A stretch of DNA of 64,000 nt from Schistosoma mansoni (taxonomy: Eukaryota > Platyhelminthes > Trematoda > Strigeidida > Schistosomatidae), in assembly GCF_000237925.1 (NCBI RefSeq), contig NW_017386132.1:62001-126000 (forward strand), read 5' to 3'. The position numbers and the translations under genes are program-made. The notes below the pieces were generated by a model. That model made no database searches. It was not told where the DNA came from and saw only the letters and a list, made by a program, of their open reading frames with translations. Positions 21,226 to 33,457 of this stretch are shown here, piece by piece; within the stretch, counting starts at the first letter, position 1, and each line of letters starts with the position of its first letter.

Positions 21226-24200
21226 GTGTTTGTATGAACTAATGATTCCTTCGTACTTGATGACTGCTTGACTTTTAATTCCGAATACAATTTAGTCGTT
21301 CGTGCTCATGTAGTACTTCTAGATTGAATTGCGTTAATTCTGTGATTCCTGGTTTGTATTATGTAATTCATATACTTCTAATTATCACATTGGCGTCGCG
21401 TTGAAGCCTGTGATATAACAGTTCAACATTCATTCAACTTCTGAAGCTTTTGAGGATTATTTGGATAGGTTTGAGATATGGAACATGACGAAGAAATATG
21501 TGAAGGGTGATAAAATTGCCAAACATTTTCACACATTCATCGGTAAAGAAGCTTACAGTTTATTAAACTTGGCATATCCTGAAAAGTCTATCTCAGTCAT
21601 TTATAACAACTCTCAAGGAACTACCATGTTAAGTGCACGAGTTCTAAATGTCATGAGGGAGAAAAATTTCATAAGATTATTCGTCAGAATAACCGAAAGG
21701 TTAGGTGATTCAATCTTTAGTTGCAAAGACAAGCTGTCAATCGCAATTTCGGTAATCAACTTCATGTACAACTGGAGATCGATTAACTGCAGGGATCAAC
21801 ATACTGGGTCTCGAAAGAGAGCTTTTAAGAATACTGAACTGTTCCTTCCAAGATGCTAGAACTGTGTGCATTTACTACGAAGCAGTCAATGAACTTGATA
21901 TCCAGTCGACGAAAATTTCTAATACTTTGCTCAGTCATGATGATGAAATGCAACCACAGGGTAGATCGAACTTGCGTTTGTCTATGAGTGATTCCTATTC
22001 TAGTGAAAATTTGAAAGGTAATTCAACAAAGAATCCCAAAAGAAACAACAAAGGCGACAGGAGGTTTCGTAAATGGCAATCCTAAGGCAAATTTCATTCT
22101 CGTAATTCATGTGAATGTCTTAATGTTGAATGCTTTAAGTATGGCAAGATAGAACAGATTGAGTCAGTACGCAAAACTGCTGCTCACTATGCTTCAAGTA
22201 TTACTAAGCCTTGTAATTTAGATCACAATGATTCGTAGGTTCCTCACAATCCCTTATCCTCATTCACTGTTTTCAAAGGTAATGTTCATATTCAAAAGCG
22301 ATGATATACACCCCCTGGTTCATTTCATAACTTTATTGTGTACACATGTAGTATAGAGTACAATACTTCATTCAAGAACTTGAAATCTTTGTGGTAGGAC
22401 AAACCGAAGTCTCAATACTGAGGATTATTGGACACAGACTGCCCATGCATGAATGCTGTGAATTGCTAATAAAAGATTATAGTTCTTAATACATACCTTG
22501 TGAATTTTTAGTTGGCGAAAAAGGACTGTCAATACTTGGTTTAAAAAATCTGAAAAAGCCTAAAGTGCAATTGTCTTTACTAGTTTCTGATGCTTTAGTC
22601 AAGGGTTTGGTAGCTGATTGTGTTAAGTGTAGTAAATGTATGAAAATTCATCCCATAAAACTTGAAGTACAGGGAGATCCAGTCCATTTTAAAGGTCGGA
22701 TAATTCCTTATGGTCTACAAGAAACAATTGCCATGATGAAATACTACCACATGGTCAATCAAGCTCAGAATTGTTTATTAATGATTTCTATTCACATGGA
22801 AATATGGGAGGTGAGTCAACATAGAATTGTAAAGCAGGTCACAAAGGTGAGCACAAACTAGGTAAATGGCTGTCCCGTGGTAAATATCATTCTCGTATTT
22901 CATATGTATTTTGCAATGCTAAATGTTTTAGGAATGTGGTAAAATTGGACACATTCAGTCAATCTGCAGAACTACTGTTCATTTTACTACAAGTAATATT
23001 AAACCTTGTAATTCAGATCTGAATAATTTGGGCGTTCCTAACAATCATTTTTCTTTATCCGCTAACTCGAAAGGTAATGTTTAAATTCAAAAGCGATTAC
23101 ATACATCCTTTGGTTCGTTTCACGACTCTATTGTGGACACAGGCAGTGCAGAATCCGTTATTCTATTCAAGAACTTGATACGAGGTTCTGAAGTCTCAAT
23201 ATTGGGGATTACTGGACATAGAATGCAATACAAAGATGCTGTGAATTGCTAGAAAGAGATAGTTGTTCTCCATAAATACCTTTTGAGCTTTGAGTGAGTG
23301 AAATAGGATCGTCAAAACTGGGTTTAAAAATCTGAATATGCCTAAAGTGGAGTTGACTCAACTAGTTTCTGAAGAAAATTCTGCCTATGAAACGTTAAGT
23401 ACAGTCTTTCTTAAAAGACGAACAATTCCATATGGTCTTCTAGAAACAGTACATAAAATATTGGACGATTTGTATGCGAAGAGTATAATGTAACCGATTC
23501 AGTATTCAGCATGGGCTACTTCTATTGTTACGCAATTGAAGTCGGATGGCAAGACCCCTAGAATATGTGATGACTATAAGTTGACACTGATCTCCCGTTT
23601 GTTGAAGAAAACATGCATGATGGTGGAGGCTGAAGATATTGTAAATCGACTTCACGATTCTAAAGTGTTTTCGAAAGTTGACTTAAAAGATGCTTACCTT
23701 CAAATCCCTTTAGATTAATCTTCACCTATTTTGACAACAATTAACATTCATTTTGGCCTGTTCATATACAACTTCCTCCCGTCTGATCCAAGTTGTTCTC
23801 CCGCCATATTTCAAGAAGTTATGAATAGAGTGGTTAGTGATCTTGAAGGCGTTGAAGTTTATCAAGATGATCTCATTGTTCATGGTACTGATAATGTAGT
23901 ACATGACTAGAGACTTATTACTTTATTGCGTCGTTCAGTTGAGAATATTATGGTGAAGCCAAGTGCTATTTTGTGTATCTAGTTTTGAATGTCTTGGATC
24001 CCTAGTTGATGGTAATGGCTTTAGACCAGATATGAAACGACTAGCTCCACTGACAAATGCACTGTCTCCAAAAAATCTTACAGAACTACGTTCAATAGTA
24101 AGTGCTCTTCAATGCTATTCCCGTTTTATTCCTAATTCTTCTTGTTGTGCCAACTGCTTATTTGATATTTTGACATTCAATTCATTCAACGGGGGTGAGG

Positions 24201-25470
24201 GGAAAGAGTCATGCTAACGAAGTCTGCTAAAGTTTCTTAAAAATGATGCTGTTCTTCAAACTTACTCACCACTGCGCGTTCTGTACTTACTACTGATGCA
24301 TCACCCGTGTGTATTGATTCAGTTTTGGAGCAGGGAGGTAGACCAGTTATCTGTGTCCACAAATGATTGATCACTGGGTGATGATCAATGTCATTGTAAA
24401 TAAATCTCAGCCCTACAGCAGGTCGGTCTCGGCCGAGGTATCCCAATGGTAACATCTCTGAGTGTGAAGCCGGACGACACGGGATTGGACCCGTCAAAGA
24501 GCATCAGTTCCCTCAAGATTACAGGTGCACCTTGCTGACGAGTGTCGAGTATTACGAAACCCAGGTCTAGGATCCCCTATCGACTGCTCCAACTACCATC
24601 TTATCTCGGTTGTCTGTGTTTCATGTTAACTTACTGTTGCTGAAAAAGGTTACTCACAAACTCAGCGAGAAGCATTCTCTGTGTTTTGGTCCGTCAAGAA
24701 ACTTCATAAATATTTATTTGGAGAGAAATTCATTATCGTTACTAATCATGAAGCTTTAAAGATCATTTATCTCCCTTTTCATTTTTTGTTTCTAAGCGAT
24801 AGTACCGTATTTCCCCTTTCGTTAAGTAAATCTCTCCTTGAAGTTTGTGGCAGGAGATAAATGTAGATATATGTCGAACAGAAAACAATTGCGAAAAATG
24901 GCATAAGTTGAAAAATCAGCCTTTGAAGTGAAATCCATGTGCAGTATATTCAGAGTACTGTGGGAGAATGCATGCAGATTACTGTGATCCATTTCTTGGC
25001 AAATACTATGCACTTGTAGTTATTGATTACGTTTTAAAGTGGCCCGGTTTTTTTCACAACTTCGCCAAATTCTGAATTCACATTCTGAGCACTAGTAATG
25101 GCTTTTAGTCGAGAAGGGGTTACCGTGCTTTTTGGGAATGATAATAGCCCTCATTTGGCTGTGGATGTAGTCACTATCTGGTTTGATGGCATAGGGTTCA
25201 GACATCTGTTTGTTGCTTCCAGGCACTCTGGTTACAATGATCAGGCGGAAAATTTTGTCGAGACATTGAAAACTGTTATTGATTCCATTGCTGCTTCGAC
25301 ATTTAATGAACTGGAGATGGGAGTAGATAAATTTCTACTTCAATATAGAAATGCTAAACATTCTGTGACGAAAGTGTCTCAACCAAAGCTTCTGAAAGAA
25401 AGAATTCTACTTCAGAATATGAGTTCTTTGAAGTCTGCTCAAGTGTAAATGATCTTCAACCAGCCATGAT
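21226..25470 (+). mobile_element. Ty3/Gypsy retrotransposon fossil 2
   Basis: Parts in order are: a short LTR-like segment (about 21226-21390, TG...CA), a primer-binding-like site, gag (about 21430-22080), a zinc-knuckle and protease region present as two diverged direct copies (about 22070-22600 and 22860-23400), reverse transcriptase (about 23530-24230, with KVDLKDAYLQIP), RNase H (about 24640-24800) and integrase core and C-terminal region (about 25090-25450). A tRNA-like SINE is inserted at 24358-24607. No downstream LTR was recognised. It is an old, inactive copy with many breaks; relatives lie at 14602-16640 and, inverted, at 13500-13592. Confidence 0.8.
24358..24607 (-). mobile_element. 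tRNA-like SINE inserted in Gypsy fossil 2
   Basis: About 250 bp sits between Gypsy segments, with TCTGTGT at both edges (near 24350 and 24609), a likely target duplication. It matches the repeats at 9236-9441 and, partly, 146-260. On the plus strand it has boxes resembling a tRNA promoter (CAATGGTAACATCTCTGAG and GGATTGGACCC). I give the strand that matches the 9236 copy. Confidence 0.6.
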
Positions 25471-26428
25471 CGATATGGTGAGGAATGTCAGTAATTCTAT
25501 GATGCGAACTCTAGATATCAATAATAATAATAATAATAATATATTTCTGCAGTAGCAGGTACACGCCATTTTTACAGGCATGATCTACAATTTACAACAT
25601 ATACTGGTTCACAGTATGCATCCCAAGCAAGCTTGTTTAGTAATTATAATCTATAAAAGTTGATAGCAGTTCATTCGTTCACATATAATGTGTTTTCATA
25701 AAAATAGTTTCCAAAGGGGCATAGAGTCCACGTTATATACCAGATCCAATCTCGACAAAAAGTGTAATAGGGTTTCGGTAGTGCTAAGTATTTATGTAAT
25801 GCAGCTTTTTAAGTTTATAGTTGTTATAAAGTAGGCTTGTGGAGCGCCTGGTTCGAGCTATGACCTTGGGAAAGCGCGTCCGTCGAGCTTGTTCCAGATG
25901 TCCGAAGTTACATAGCTTCACCCTCAGAGCAAGATTCTGAAGAGAAAAAACAAAAGAGAAACCGAGGAGCAGCAAGGCATTTGGATATGAGCGATAATCA
26001 ATGCTTAACATTTATTAGTGGAACAGATGGAGGTATGATAAATTATTAGATTAAATTGATACTAGCTCATGTTGCAAGAGTGAACTGCGATTAGGGGCTC
26101 CAGAAGAGAGAAGGCAGTAATAAAGAACAATGAGTTGTGATATTTATCAAGGTGGAGTAGGTTCCAATGAAGGAGGGAAGTCAAGGTTGGAATGAGGAAG
26201 AACAGAGAGTGCATAGAGAGAGTAGTGTTAAGTAAAATAGCAACCATATCCTTTACAGTCAGTTTTTTTTTCTCATCCGATGCCTACCACACAGTGTTCA
26301 TGTAAAAGTCCGAGTTAGCATGTTAAAGGTTGTCTTAGTAGAATAGTTAATCCAGCACAAAAATTAGAAACATGAGTCGTAATGGTGAGTGTAGGTGAAC
26401 AATCTCAATATCACAGATCTATTGACTG

Positions 26429-26628
26429 NNNNNNNNNNNNNNNNNNNNNNNNNNNNNNNNNNNNNNNNNNNNNNNNNNNNNNNNNNNNNNNNNNNNNNNN
26501 NNNNNNNNNNNNNNNNNNNNNNNNNNNNNNNNNNNNNNNNNNNNNNNNNNNNNNNNNNNNNNNNNNNNNNNNNNNNNNNNNNNNNNNNNNNNNNNNNNNN
26601 NNNNNNNNNNNNNNNNNNNNNNNNNNNN
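26429..26628. other. Assembly gap, 200 N
   Basis: Exactly 200 N inside the CR1-like LINE, probably a placeholder for an unresolved part of ORF2. Confidence 0.99.
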
Positions 26629-26753
26629 GTGGAGAGGGGGTGTTTTGGGGGGGTGATCTTTTCCCGTGAAGGAGCTTTTAGGCCTAGGGACAGTAATCGA
26701 CGGTGAGAAAGATGTGTCACTCCCCATCAGGTCGGAGTATATAGAAGGTGGTC

Positions 26754-28592
26754 TCAGAATAGTGGAATTGTCGCCCTCAACATTTGGAGACCCCATAGCA
26801 ATACTGTTGAGGGGGAGAGAGATAAAAAAGGATGAGGTGGTGTGTGTGCCAAATTAGGGGAGATCAGAGAGTTATAAAGGGAGGTTTGGTTCTGGTAGTA
26901 TTTAGAATCGATAGGTGGGTCCCCAAGCAAGCCAACATTATGATTGTCTTGTGTGCAGTGGGGTGTTCTACTCCTATTACGGGTAGTTAGGGGAGTTGTA
27001 TGTTTCAAATAATTATTGCATGATTGTCTGACATTGTTGCCGGGGATGGTGTTCCTGTTGTGTGGGCTGTGCTGATTCCTGTAACCTGCATGTTTCAAGC
27101 TATATGGTTTATTGGCATCATGTGTAAGTGTGGTTTTTGTCGGGCGTAACCTCACGTTAGGATATGGGGGTACTGCCAGTTCACTATGCTTGTTGTAATG
27201 CATTCGACTACTATGAGTAGGTGCATGTTGTGTATTGAGAGATCTGGAGTACTTATGGGTGTTTAGAGAGGATTTAGTATTATTTCGCATTACAGTGTTT
27301 GGGCAGTTATAGCTATTAGAGCGATTGGTGTGAGGCTTGGGTTTTGGCTTTTCATTGGAGACACAAGAAGAGTGCTTTGAAACTGTAGATGCATAGGTGG
27401 GTGGGCATTTTGTTGTAGTTGAGTGTTTGGGTTTAGGGTGAATGGTTACAGCTGCCTGGTGTTTAGTCTTGTTCTTAGGACTAGTAGCAGTATGCGGCGT
27501 GCCTCCGTTTTTGGGAGGGGTGGGGTATGGTGTTTTATGGATAGCGCTATGGCCAACGTTGTAACTGCAGCTACCATGTAGGCTGGGTTGATTGTTTTGC
27601 ACTTCATTGGAGTTTCGACGTTGGATGGCAGTCTTGTCATGGGTGATTCTAACTTTCTTAAAGGTTGGAACGCGCCTCAGTAAAGACTGACTTTTAAGGA
27701 GGTGATTGGCTTCTATGATACTACCAAACTGAAATAGAATGGGACAAGAGGCTTTAGTCTGTGTTTTACGTAATCTTCTTGCTACACACCAAGATTGCGA
27801 CAGTCCACATTCTTGTAGTAGAGTATTTTTAGCAAGCTTCAGATTCGTACTATCAGGTATATTATACGCAATGACATTGTGCATACACTGAAGTCTTTTC
27901 AGCACTTCAGCTGATATGTGGTCAATTATTTTTTCAGTGTTTTTTATAATTTCGAGATCAGGATTTTCCGGAACGCTGATTAGGTATTTATACGGTAATA
28001 GGTCTTGAATAGTTTGGGTGAGGCTAGATTTTATTTGACTGCTTTTAGAACTATCACTGGTGAGATTATTAGAGTTTATATCAACATTATTATGGCCTAT
28101 TTGGTTGCATAGACATTTGTTGCAAGTGTCTACCGGGTGGTCATCTTGGGCGTACTTAGTTGGGGGATAAGGTATATGTTTGGGTGAGTAGTCGAGATCT
28201 ACATTATTAGGCTGGCTACTGTAGGTGGGCTTATGTGCACTCTGTTGGCCATTACACAGGATGACCGATTGTGGATTTATTGTGTGTATGGGGTCAGCCG
28301 CACTGTCTAAATACCGCTCACAACGTGTGATGTGTGGGCTGTCAAATGATGTCGGGGTAGGCGGTAGGTGATTACTCTTATTTATATCTACAAGCGAGAT
28401 GCAAGGTAGTGACAGGTCATGTCCAAGTACATGGTGCACGTCTAGTGTAGCTGTAGGAAGATCAGAGTATGATGCAGACTGATCAGTGTGTTTAGAAAGC
28501 TTCACATTATTCGCGTGAGTGGTGGATTTAGATCTTTTGCACGTGCTATGAGCATCAGGAGAGATTATGTGTTTTTTAGTTGACCTGGACAT
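26754..28592 (-). CDS. LINE ORF1 protein (CR1-like), 612 aa, intact
   Basis: A single open frame of 612 codons on the minus strand is the first ORF of a CR1/Jockey-type LINE; such ORF1 proteins bind the element RNA and form the RNP. Residues about 1-195 are low-complexity, rich in Ser, His and Asn. About 196-330 is an ordered region (IQDLLPYKYLISVPENPD, then HNVIAYNIPDSTNLKLAK, RRLRKTQTK and CPILFQFGSI) with the shape of the RNA-recognition-like domain seen in such ORF1s. The remainder is a basic His/Thr/Pro/Asn-rich tail. The ORF2 start codon at 26796 overlaps the ORF1 end by about 42 bases in another frame. The absence of stops over 1.8 kb amid decayed neighbours suggests a recent insertion. 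It is an element gene, not a host gene. Confidence 0.75.
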   Translation of the reverse strand: MSRSTKKHIISPDAHSTCKRSKSTTHANNVKLSKHTDQSASYSDLPTATLDVHHVLGHDLSLPCISLVDINKSNHLPPTPTSFDSPHITRCERYLDSAADPIHTINPQSVILCNGQQSAHKPTYSSQPNNVDLDYSPKHIPYPPTKYAQDDHPVDTCNKCLCNQIGHNNVDINSNNLTSDSSKSSQIKSSLTQTIQDLLPYKYLISVPENPDLEIIKNTEKIIDHISAEVLKRLQCMHNVIAYNIPDSTNLKLAKNTLLQECGLSQSWCVARRLRKTQTKASCPILFQFGSIIEANHLLKSQSLLRRVPTFKKVRITHDKTAIQRRNSNEVQNNQPSLHGSCSYNVGHSAIHKTPYPTPPKNGGTPHTATSPKNKTKHQAAVTIHPKPKHSTTTKCPPTYASTVSKHSSCVSNEKPKPKPHTNRSNSYNCPNTVMRNNTKSSLNTHKYSRSLNTQHAPTHSSRMHYNKHSELAVPPYPNVRLRPTKTTLTHDANKPYSLKHAGYRNQHSPHNRNTIPGNNVRQSCNNYLKHTTPLTTRNRSRTPHCTQDNHNVGLLGDPPIDSKYYQNQTSLYNSLISPNLAHTPPHPFLSLSPSTVLLWGLQMLRATIPLF

Positions 28593-28640
28593 TATTAGAA
28601 GTAATGTAAATATAAATTTTGTATTGGGTGAGCAGCGACT

Positions 28641-29064
28641 GTTGTATCTTTACTTACTAGATGTGTAAAGTTTTACGGTAGAGTCAGATCAATATTTGCT
28701 AATAGCTAATATATTAACGTTAGTGAAAGAGGAAAGGTGGACAGCGTGTGAAATAGTGAGCTTAATGTACTACGTTGAATCACAGGATGGGGTGTCAAAT
28801 TAATAGAGCCCTATCAGAAATGAAGTATTTTTCACTAATAAATGTTGTTAAATTAGAAGGAAACACTAATAATAATAAAAAGTATAACCACGTGAAAAAA
28901 AGTTACAACCTTCAAAAGAAGCGCCAACACTAATGACATGAGTATACATAACCAACATGTTGATCAAGTACAATTCCAAGAACAAGATACAGGATCAACT
29001 TAAGAAGAAGACGTGCAATGGGGTTCGTATACTTAGACTCCAATGTCGGACTTAGTGGATTTGG
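28641..29064. other. No recognised feature
   Basis: AT-rich sequence between the CR1-like LINE and the Gypsy fossil; nothing identified. Confidence 0.4.
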
Positions 29065-32000
29065 TGTTTGTATGAACTGAATATGCCGAGGTATTCGGAG
29101 TTTGACAACAATTTAACCAGTAACACCCTCTATTAAGAATCGTACCGACCAAGCGAAATCGAAAGAGAAGAGCGAGAAGGTTCGAAGATATATTTGATAG
29201 GTTATCAATATATCAATATATCGACCAATATAATCTGGCTAGCAATTGCAGAGGATGTTGAGCACGGCGTTTCCACTCGTGATCTGGTGCAGATGCATGA
29301 CCGAGCGCCTTAAGCTATATGAGTCCATTCAAATTAATGTAGTCAGCATTGAATGTTGAAGACCTAGAGAGCAATTTGTTTTTAGGATTTATTTACCACT
29401 ACAGATCACGCCCCACTAGTGAGGTCGTGATGACCCTATGACGTGTCCAGCAGGAAGTCCGTCGTTGGCAAACACTCTTCTGATAGTTTGCTATGCTTAC
29501 CAGAGTCTGGTTGACTTTCTTCACTACAATGGACGAGGAGGTACAACATATTTATAAGGGAACAAAGTGCAATGAAAATTTCTGTCACTCGTATACTTCA
29601 TCGTACAATTTATCGTCTTTACCAATCGTCTTGGAAAAGAAAAAAGGATTATGTGAGTGTATGAAAAATAATAAAAGAGGGTGAAAAAAGGCAAACAAAC
29701 TGATATACCTGCGATAGAGTAAAAGCGATTTTTAAATAATTGTTTTCGGTTTTTCTAGAGGAAAAATCAAGTATACACATAATAGGAAAACAATTTGTTT
29801 GATTTGTGTTTTGGAATAAGTACGAACGTATAAACATATTTAATTTTTTAATGATATATAATACAAAGGGAAATCAAGATAAGGCGAAATGTAATCTGGT
29901 GTCTAACGTGCAATATTTGTTTGAATGTTCTGGAAATGTTACTCTTCTTCCAGAAAGCGTTGTCTTAAGTTTATTTTCCAACGTTGACGAAGTATTAAGG
30001 TGTGTGTCGGCTGTCGTGTGGGGTACTACAGGTGTAGGAGCGTGTCGTTCGCTTGTACCGAAGGAAAATCGACGTGGATAGGATTTCCTTCTAAATACAC
30101 AGCTTTGATTTGATCGATACGGATGCTGTCGTTAGTGTCTTTCTTATCGACTACATAGTACTTGGGTTCACGTTGAAGAACTTTGAAGGGTCCTTCGTAT
30201 GCTGATTCGAGAGGTCGTCGACGTGTCTCGACGAACAAAGACGTTTGTACTATGTCGTAACTCAGGTTGAATTAAAACATCAGTTGATTGAGGTCGAGTG
30301 TGAGCATGTCTAACTGAACGCATTGCGTTTGTGAGCCTGCTCGTGTAAGAGTTTAGATCCATGTTCATTGAAGAAGAGGAAGGGTCTACAAGTTCTCCTG
30401 GAAAACGGAGTGTCGTTCCATAAACGAGTTGAGCTGCAATGTATCCAATGTCAGCTTTCACTGCATTGAGAATATATATTAAGACGAGTGGAAGTGTGTT
30501 GGTCCAATGGAGAATGTTTGCAAGTGATAGCTGCTGATAGTTGTCGGTGAAAAAAATCTACCAACCTGTTTGCTTGTGGATGGTTGGCGGTCGTTCGGAA
30601 GCGAGAGATTCTCGAGACTCTCGCGGTGAGTACTTGTCTGAAGATGAACTTAAAGAGAAGGTAAGAGGTTTGTGATCGGTAAAAAGCGTGAATTCTCTTC
30701 CTTCGATGGAATGTTGGAAATGCCGTACAGCACAATACATAGCTAGGAGTTCCCTACCGAACGTGCTGTACTCAGATTCCGCGTCTAGCAACCGTCTCGA
30801 GAAAAATCCTAAAGGTTGCCAAGAGTTGTTAACCCATTGTTGTAAGACTCCTCCGACTGCTGAGTCGGATGCGTCTACGGCGATACTAATGGGCTCTTGA
30901 GTGTCCTGATGCGCAAGCAGGGTTGCCTTAGCGATGTGTTCCTTAACTGTGAAGAATGCTTTACGGGCTGTGTCGTCTAAACTAATTCCACGAAGCTGGT
31001 CGGTTAACGGTTTCATAAGGGATGCGCATTTGGGTATGAACCGTCTGTACAAACTTACAAGTCCGTTAAGAGTTCGTAACTGCTTGATCGTGGTCGGTTC
31101 TGGGTAATCCAGAATGGCCGCCACTTTGCTTCTAAGGGGTCGGATGCCTTGGGCATCAATAGTGTGTCCTAAGAAGTCTAAGGAGTTGGTTCCTATTTGG
31201 CATTTCTGAATGTTGACAGTAATGCCATGCCTTTGGAGTCGATCGAAAACAATGTACAGATGCTGCAGATATGATTCTCTGTCCGGACTTGCTATGAGGC
31301 AGTCATCAACATACGCATGTACGAAGTTGAGACCTCGGAAGACGTCGTCTATAAACCTCTGGAAGGTTTGAGCCGCATTTCTTAGGCCGAAAGGCATTCG
31401 TAGAAATTCGTAAAGGCCGAAAGGAGTGATGATGGCGGTTTTAGGAATGTCGTCGGTTGCCATCGGTGTTTGGTTGTAAGCCTTTACTAAGTCGATTTTC
31501 GAAAAGACAGTTGTACCTTTCAAGGTAGCTGTCAAATCGTGAATGTGAAGCAACGGGTAACGATCAGTCAATTTCGATTGCGGTTGGTATATCCCGGAGT
31601 ATTTGTCGAGTAATGATTGGTACGAGGGGTCTATGGTGTGCTTAATCGTGACTGGGGATAACCTGCAACCAGAACAAGGAGTTACGCAAACAGATGACTT
31701 AGTGTTACCGCTCATTAACCTTCGTTTGCATGTATCGATGAGTAGATTGTGGTATTGTAACAGGTCTTTACCAATGATTGGCATAGAAACATCTGCAACC
31801 ACGAAAATCCAGTGGATGGGTTTGCGTAAAGCCACGTTAAGGTAAACTTACCTTTTCCCATATATGGCGATCGGATTTCCGTTTGCCGCCTGTGAGCTTA
31901 AAACAGACTCGACCACGAGAGACAGATAGCTTACGTGGAACACTTCTACGCGCGGTTCTTGACCGACCACGGTCATTACGCAATCTGAAATATCGTGTGG

Positions 32001-33089
32001 GTGTGTGACATAATTCGGCCATGCCAGTCGGGGTCGATCGAGGTTTTTCCTTGACTGAAAAGACCTCAGCGTTAGTAGACTTAATTATTTCTAATATTCG
32101 ATCGGCAGATGTCGCTAGTTCGTCTACGGCGTTGTTTTGGAACGAGACGAGAACTGCCTGCACCTGTTTCGGAAGTTTAGATAAGAAAAGCTGTTTAAAT
32201 AGGCCATCATCGAAAATTCTTTGACCTATCACTTCTCTCATTCTTAACAACATGTCCGTCGCGGAATCATGTTGTACGTCGATATTATTGAGGAGTTGGT
32301 CCAACCGTTGTCGGTCTGTTAGATATCCACGTCGCAGAATCGATCGTTTCAACGTTTCGTAAGGTTCCGAAACGTCACTAGTAAACATACTGGGTGTTAC
32401 GTACCTGTTGAATTCGCGCGGTAATGCCTTAACTACCGCGAGGAATCGTGTGCGCGAGTCCGTGATTCCATGCCTGCAAAAGTCAGCTTCTGTGTAGCAG
32501 AACCAGGCTTCGTTATTATCAGGCCAAAAGGGCGTTAACTGAATTAAGGGTGGGGGACTAGTTTTTAACTTAAATACCTTGGGTGTCTGTTCCGTCCTTG
32601 ATGATGAACGAAAAATAAATAATTAGAGCATGTATGAAAACTTGAAAAAAAATATCACAATATATGAAAGTCAAATAAAGCAACATATTGATTAATTAAG
32701 TTCCAAAAAGGAACAGACTCACAGTTAATACGTTTGGTGTACAAGATCACGTCGGTCTTACCACTGAAGATACGACCAGTATTCTAGTTTGACAACAGTT
32801 AACCAGTAACACCTATATTCCAATCGTCCCCCACTTGATTAAAATCAGAAGTCAGAAGCGAAGAGGTTGGAAAGATATATTTGATACGTTATCAATATAT
32901 CAAGAACCAGTTGCTCTAATCTGGCTAGTGAACGTTGGAGCTGTTTCCCACGCTGAGTCGTAACGTGATCTTGTGTGGATGCATGACCAAACGCATTTAG
33001 CTAAACAAGTCCACTTAAAACAATGTGGTCAGCATCCAATGTCGAACACTTAACGAGCTATTGATTTGGGGGAATTATTTACAACTACA
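29065..33089 (-). mobile_element. Ty3/Gypsy retrotransposon fossil 3 with both LTRs (CsRn1/Boudicca-like)
   Basis: The LTRs lie at about 29065-29403 and 32738-33089 (TG...CA form, clearly diverged from each other with indels, hence old). In minus orientation the parts are: gag (about 32600-31840), a protease-like stretch and reverse transcriptase with RNase H (31835-30558; FGLYEFLRMPFGLRNAAQTF and the YVDD catalytic box), then integrase remnants (about 30735-30026). Part of integrase is lost, so the copy is shorter than a typical whole element, and it has several breaks. 29404-30025 between integrase and the 3' LTR holds no recognisable gene. The clade is inferred from RT style and the integrase C-terminus. 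Confidence 0.8.
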
Positions 33090-33100
33090 CAGGATAAGCT

Positions 33101-33457
33101 GGTAGATAGCGTCGAGTCGCGATTGACTATGATCGCCACTACAATAAGATTACGGGCCACATAACAACTTAGATCCCTCGATAGGCCGAAAACCAGAAGG
33201 CTGTTATTGATCTACATAAGATATATTTATTGGCGATCTCGTGGTATCGAAAGAATACTGAAACGTGCCCAAGAGTACAGGCGAAATGGCAGAGTGCAAG
33301 AGCATTCGCACGAACAAGATGGACAACAGAATGAAAAGTGTTTTTGGTACAGCTAAACAATCTAGTACAGTAAAACAATCACTGGTACAATTGGTTATAA
33401 TAATAGTGGTTTCAATTATATCAATCGCGTTCTCGTCATGAAAAGTAGGTCACTACA
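33101..33457. mobile_element. Solo LTR (fossil), second copy
   Basis: 357 bp, similar over its full length to 1084-1442, ending CACTACA and bounded by AGCT on both sides (33097-33100 and 33458-33461). It lies 12 bases from the LTR of Gypsy fossil 3 but is a different family. Confidence 0.6.

Larger units (their letters stand above)
25530..28640 (-). mobile_element. CR1-like LINE with intact ORF1 and 3' end; ORF2 lost or in gap
   Basis: In minus orientation the element has a 5' leader (about 28640-28593), ORF1 (28592-26754), the first codons of ORF2 (from 26796), then the 200-N gap, then about 890 bp of 3' region (26428-25540) ending in an AAT microsatellite. The 3' region also occurs at 2567-3482. 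The ORF2 body should be roughly 2.5-3 kb in this clade, so either the gap hides it or this copy is internally deleted. Confidence 0.75.

Noticed and set aside
27446-27640. 64-codon frame inside the LINE ORF1
   Set aside because: A shadow in another frame of the 612-codon ORF1.
31603-31845. 80-codon forward frame opposite Gypsy fossil 3
   Set aside because: Antisense shadow of the retrotransposon coding strand.
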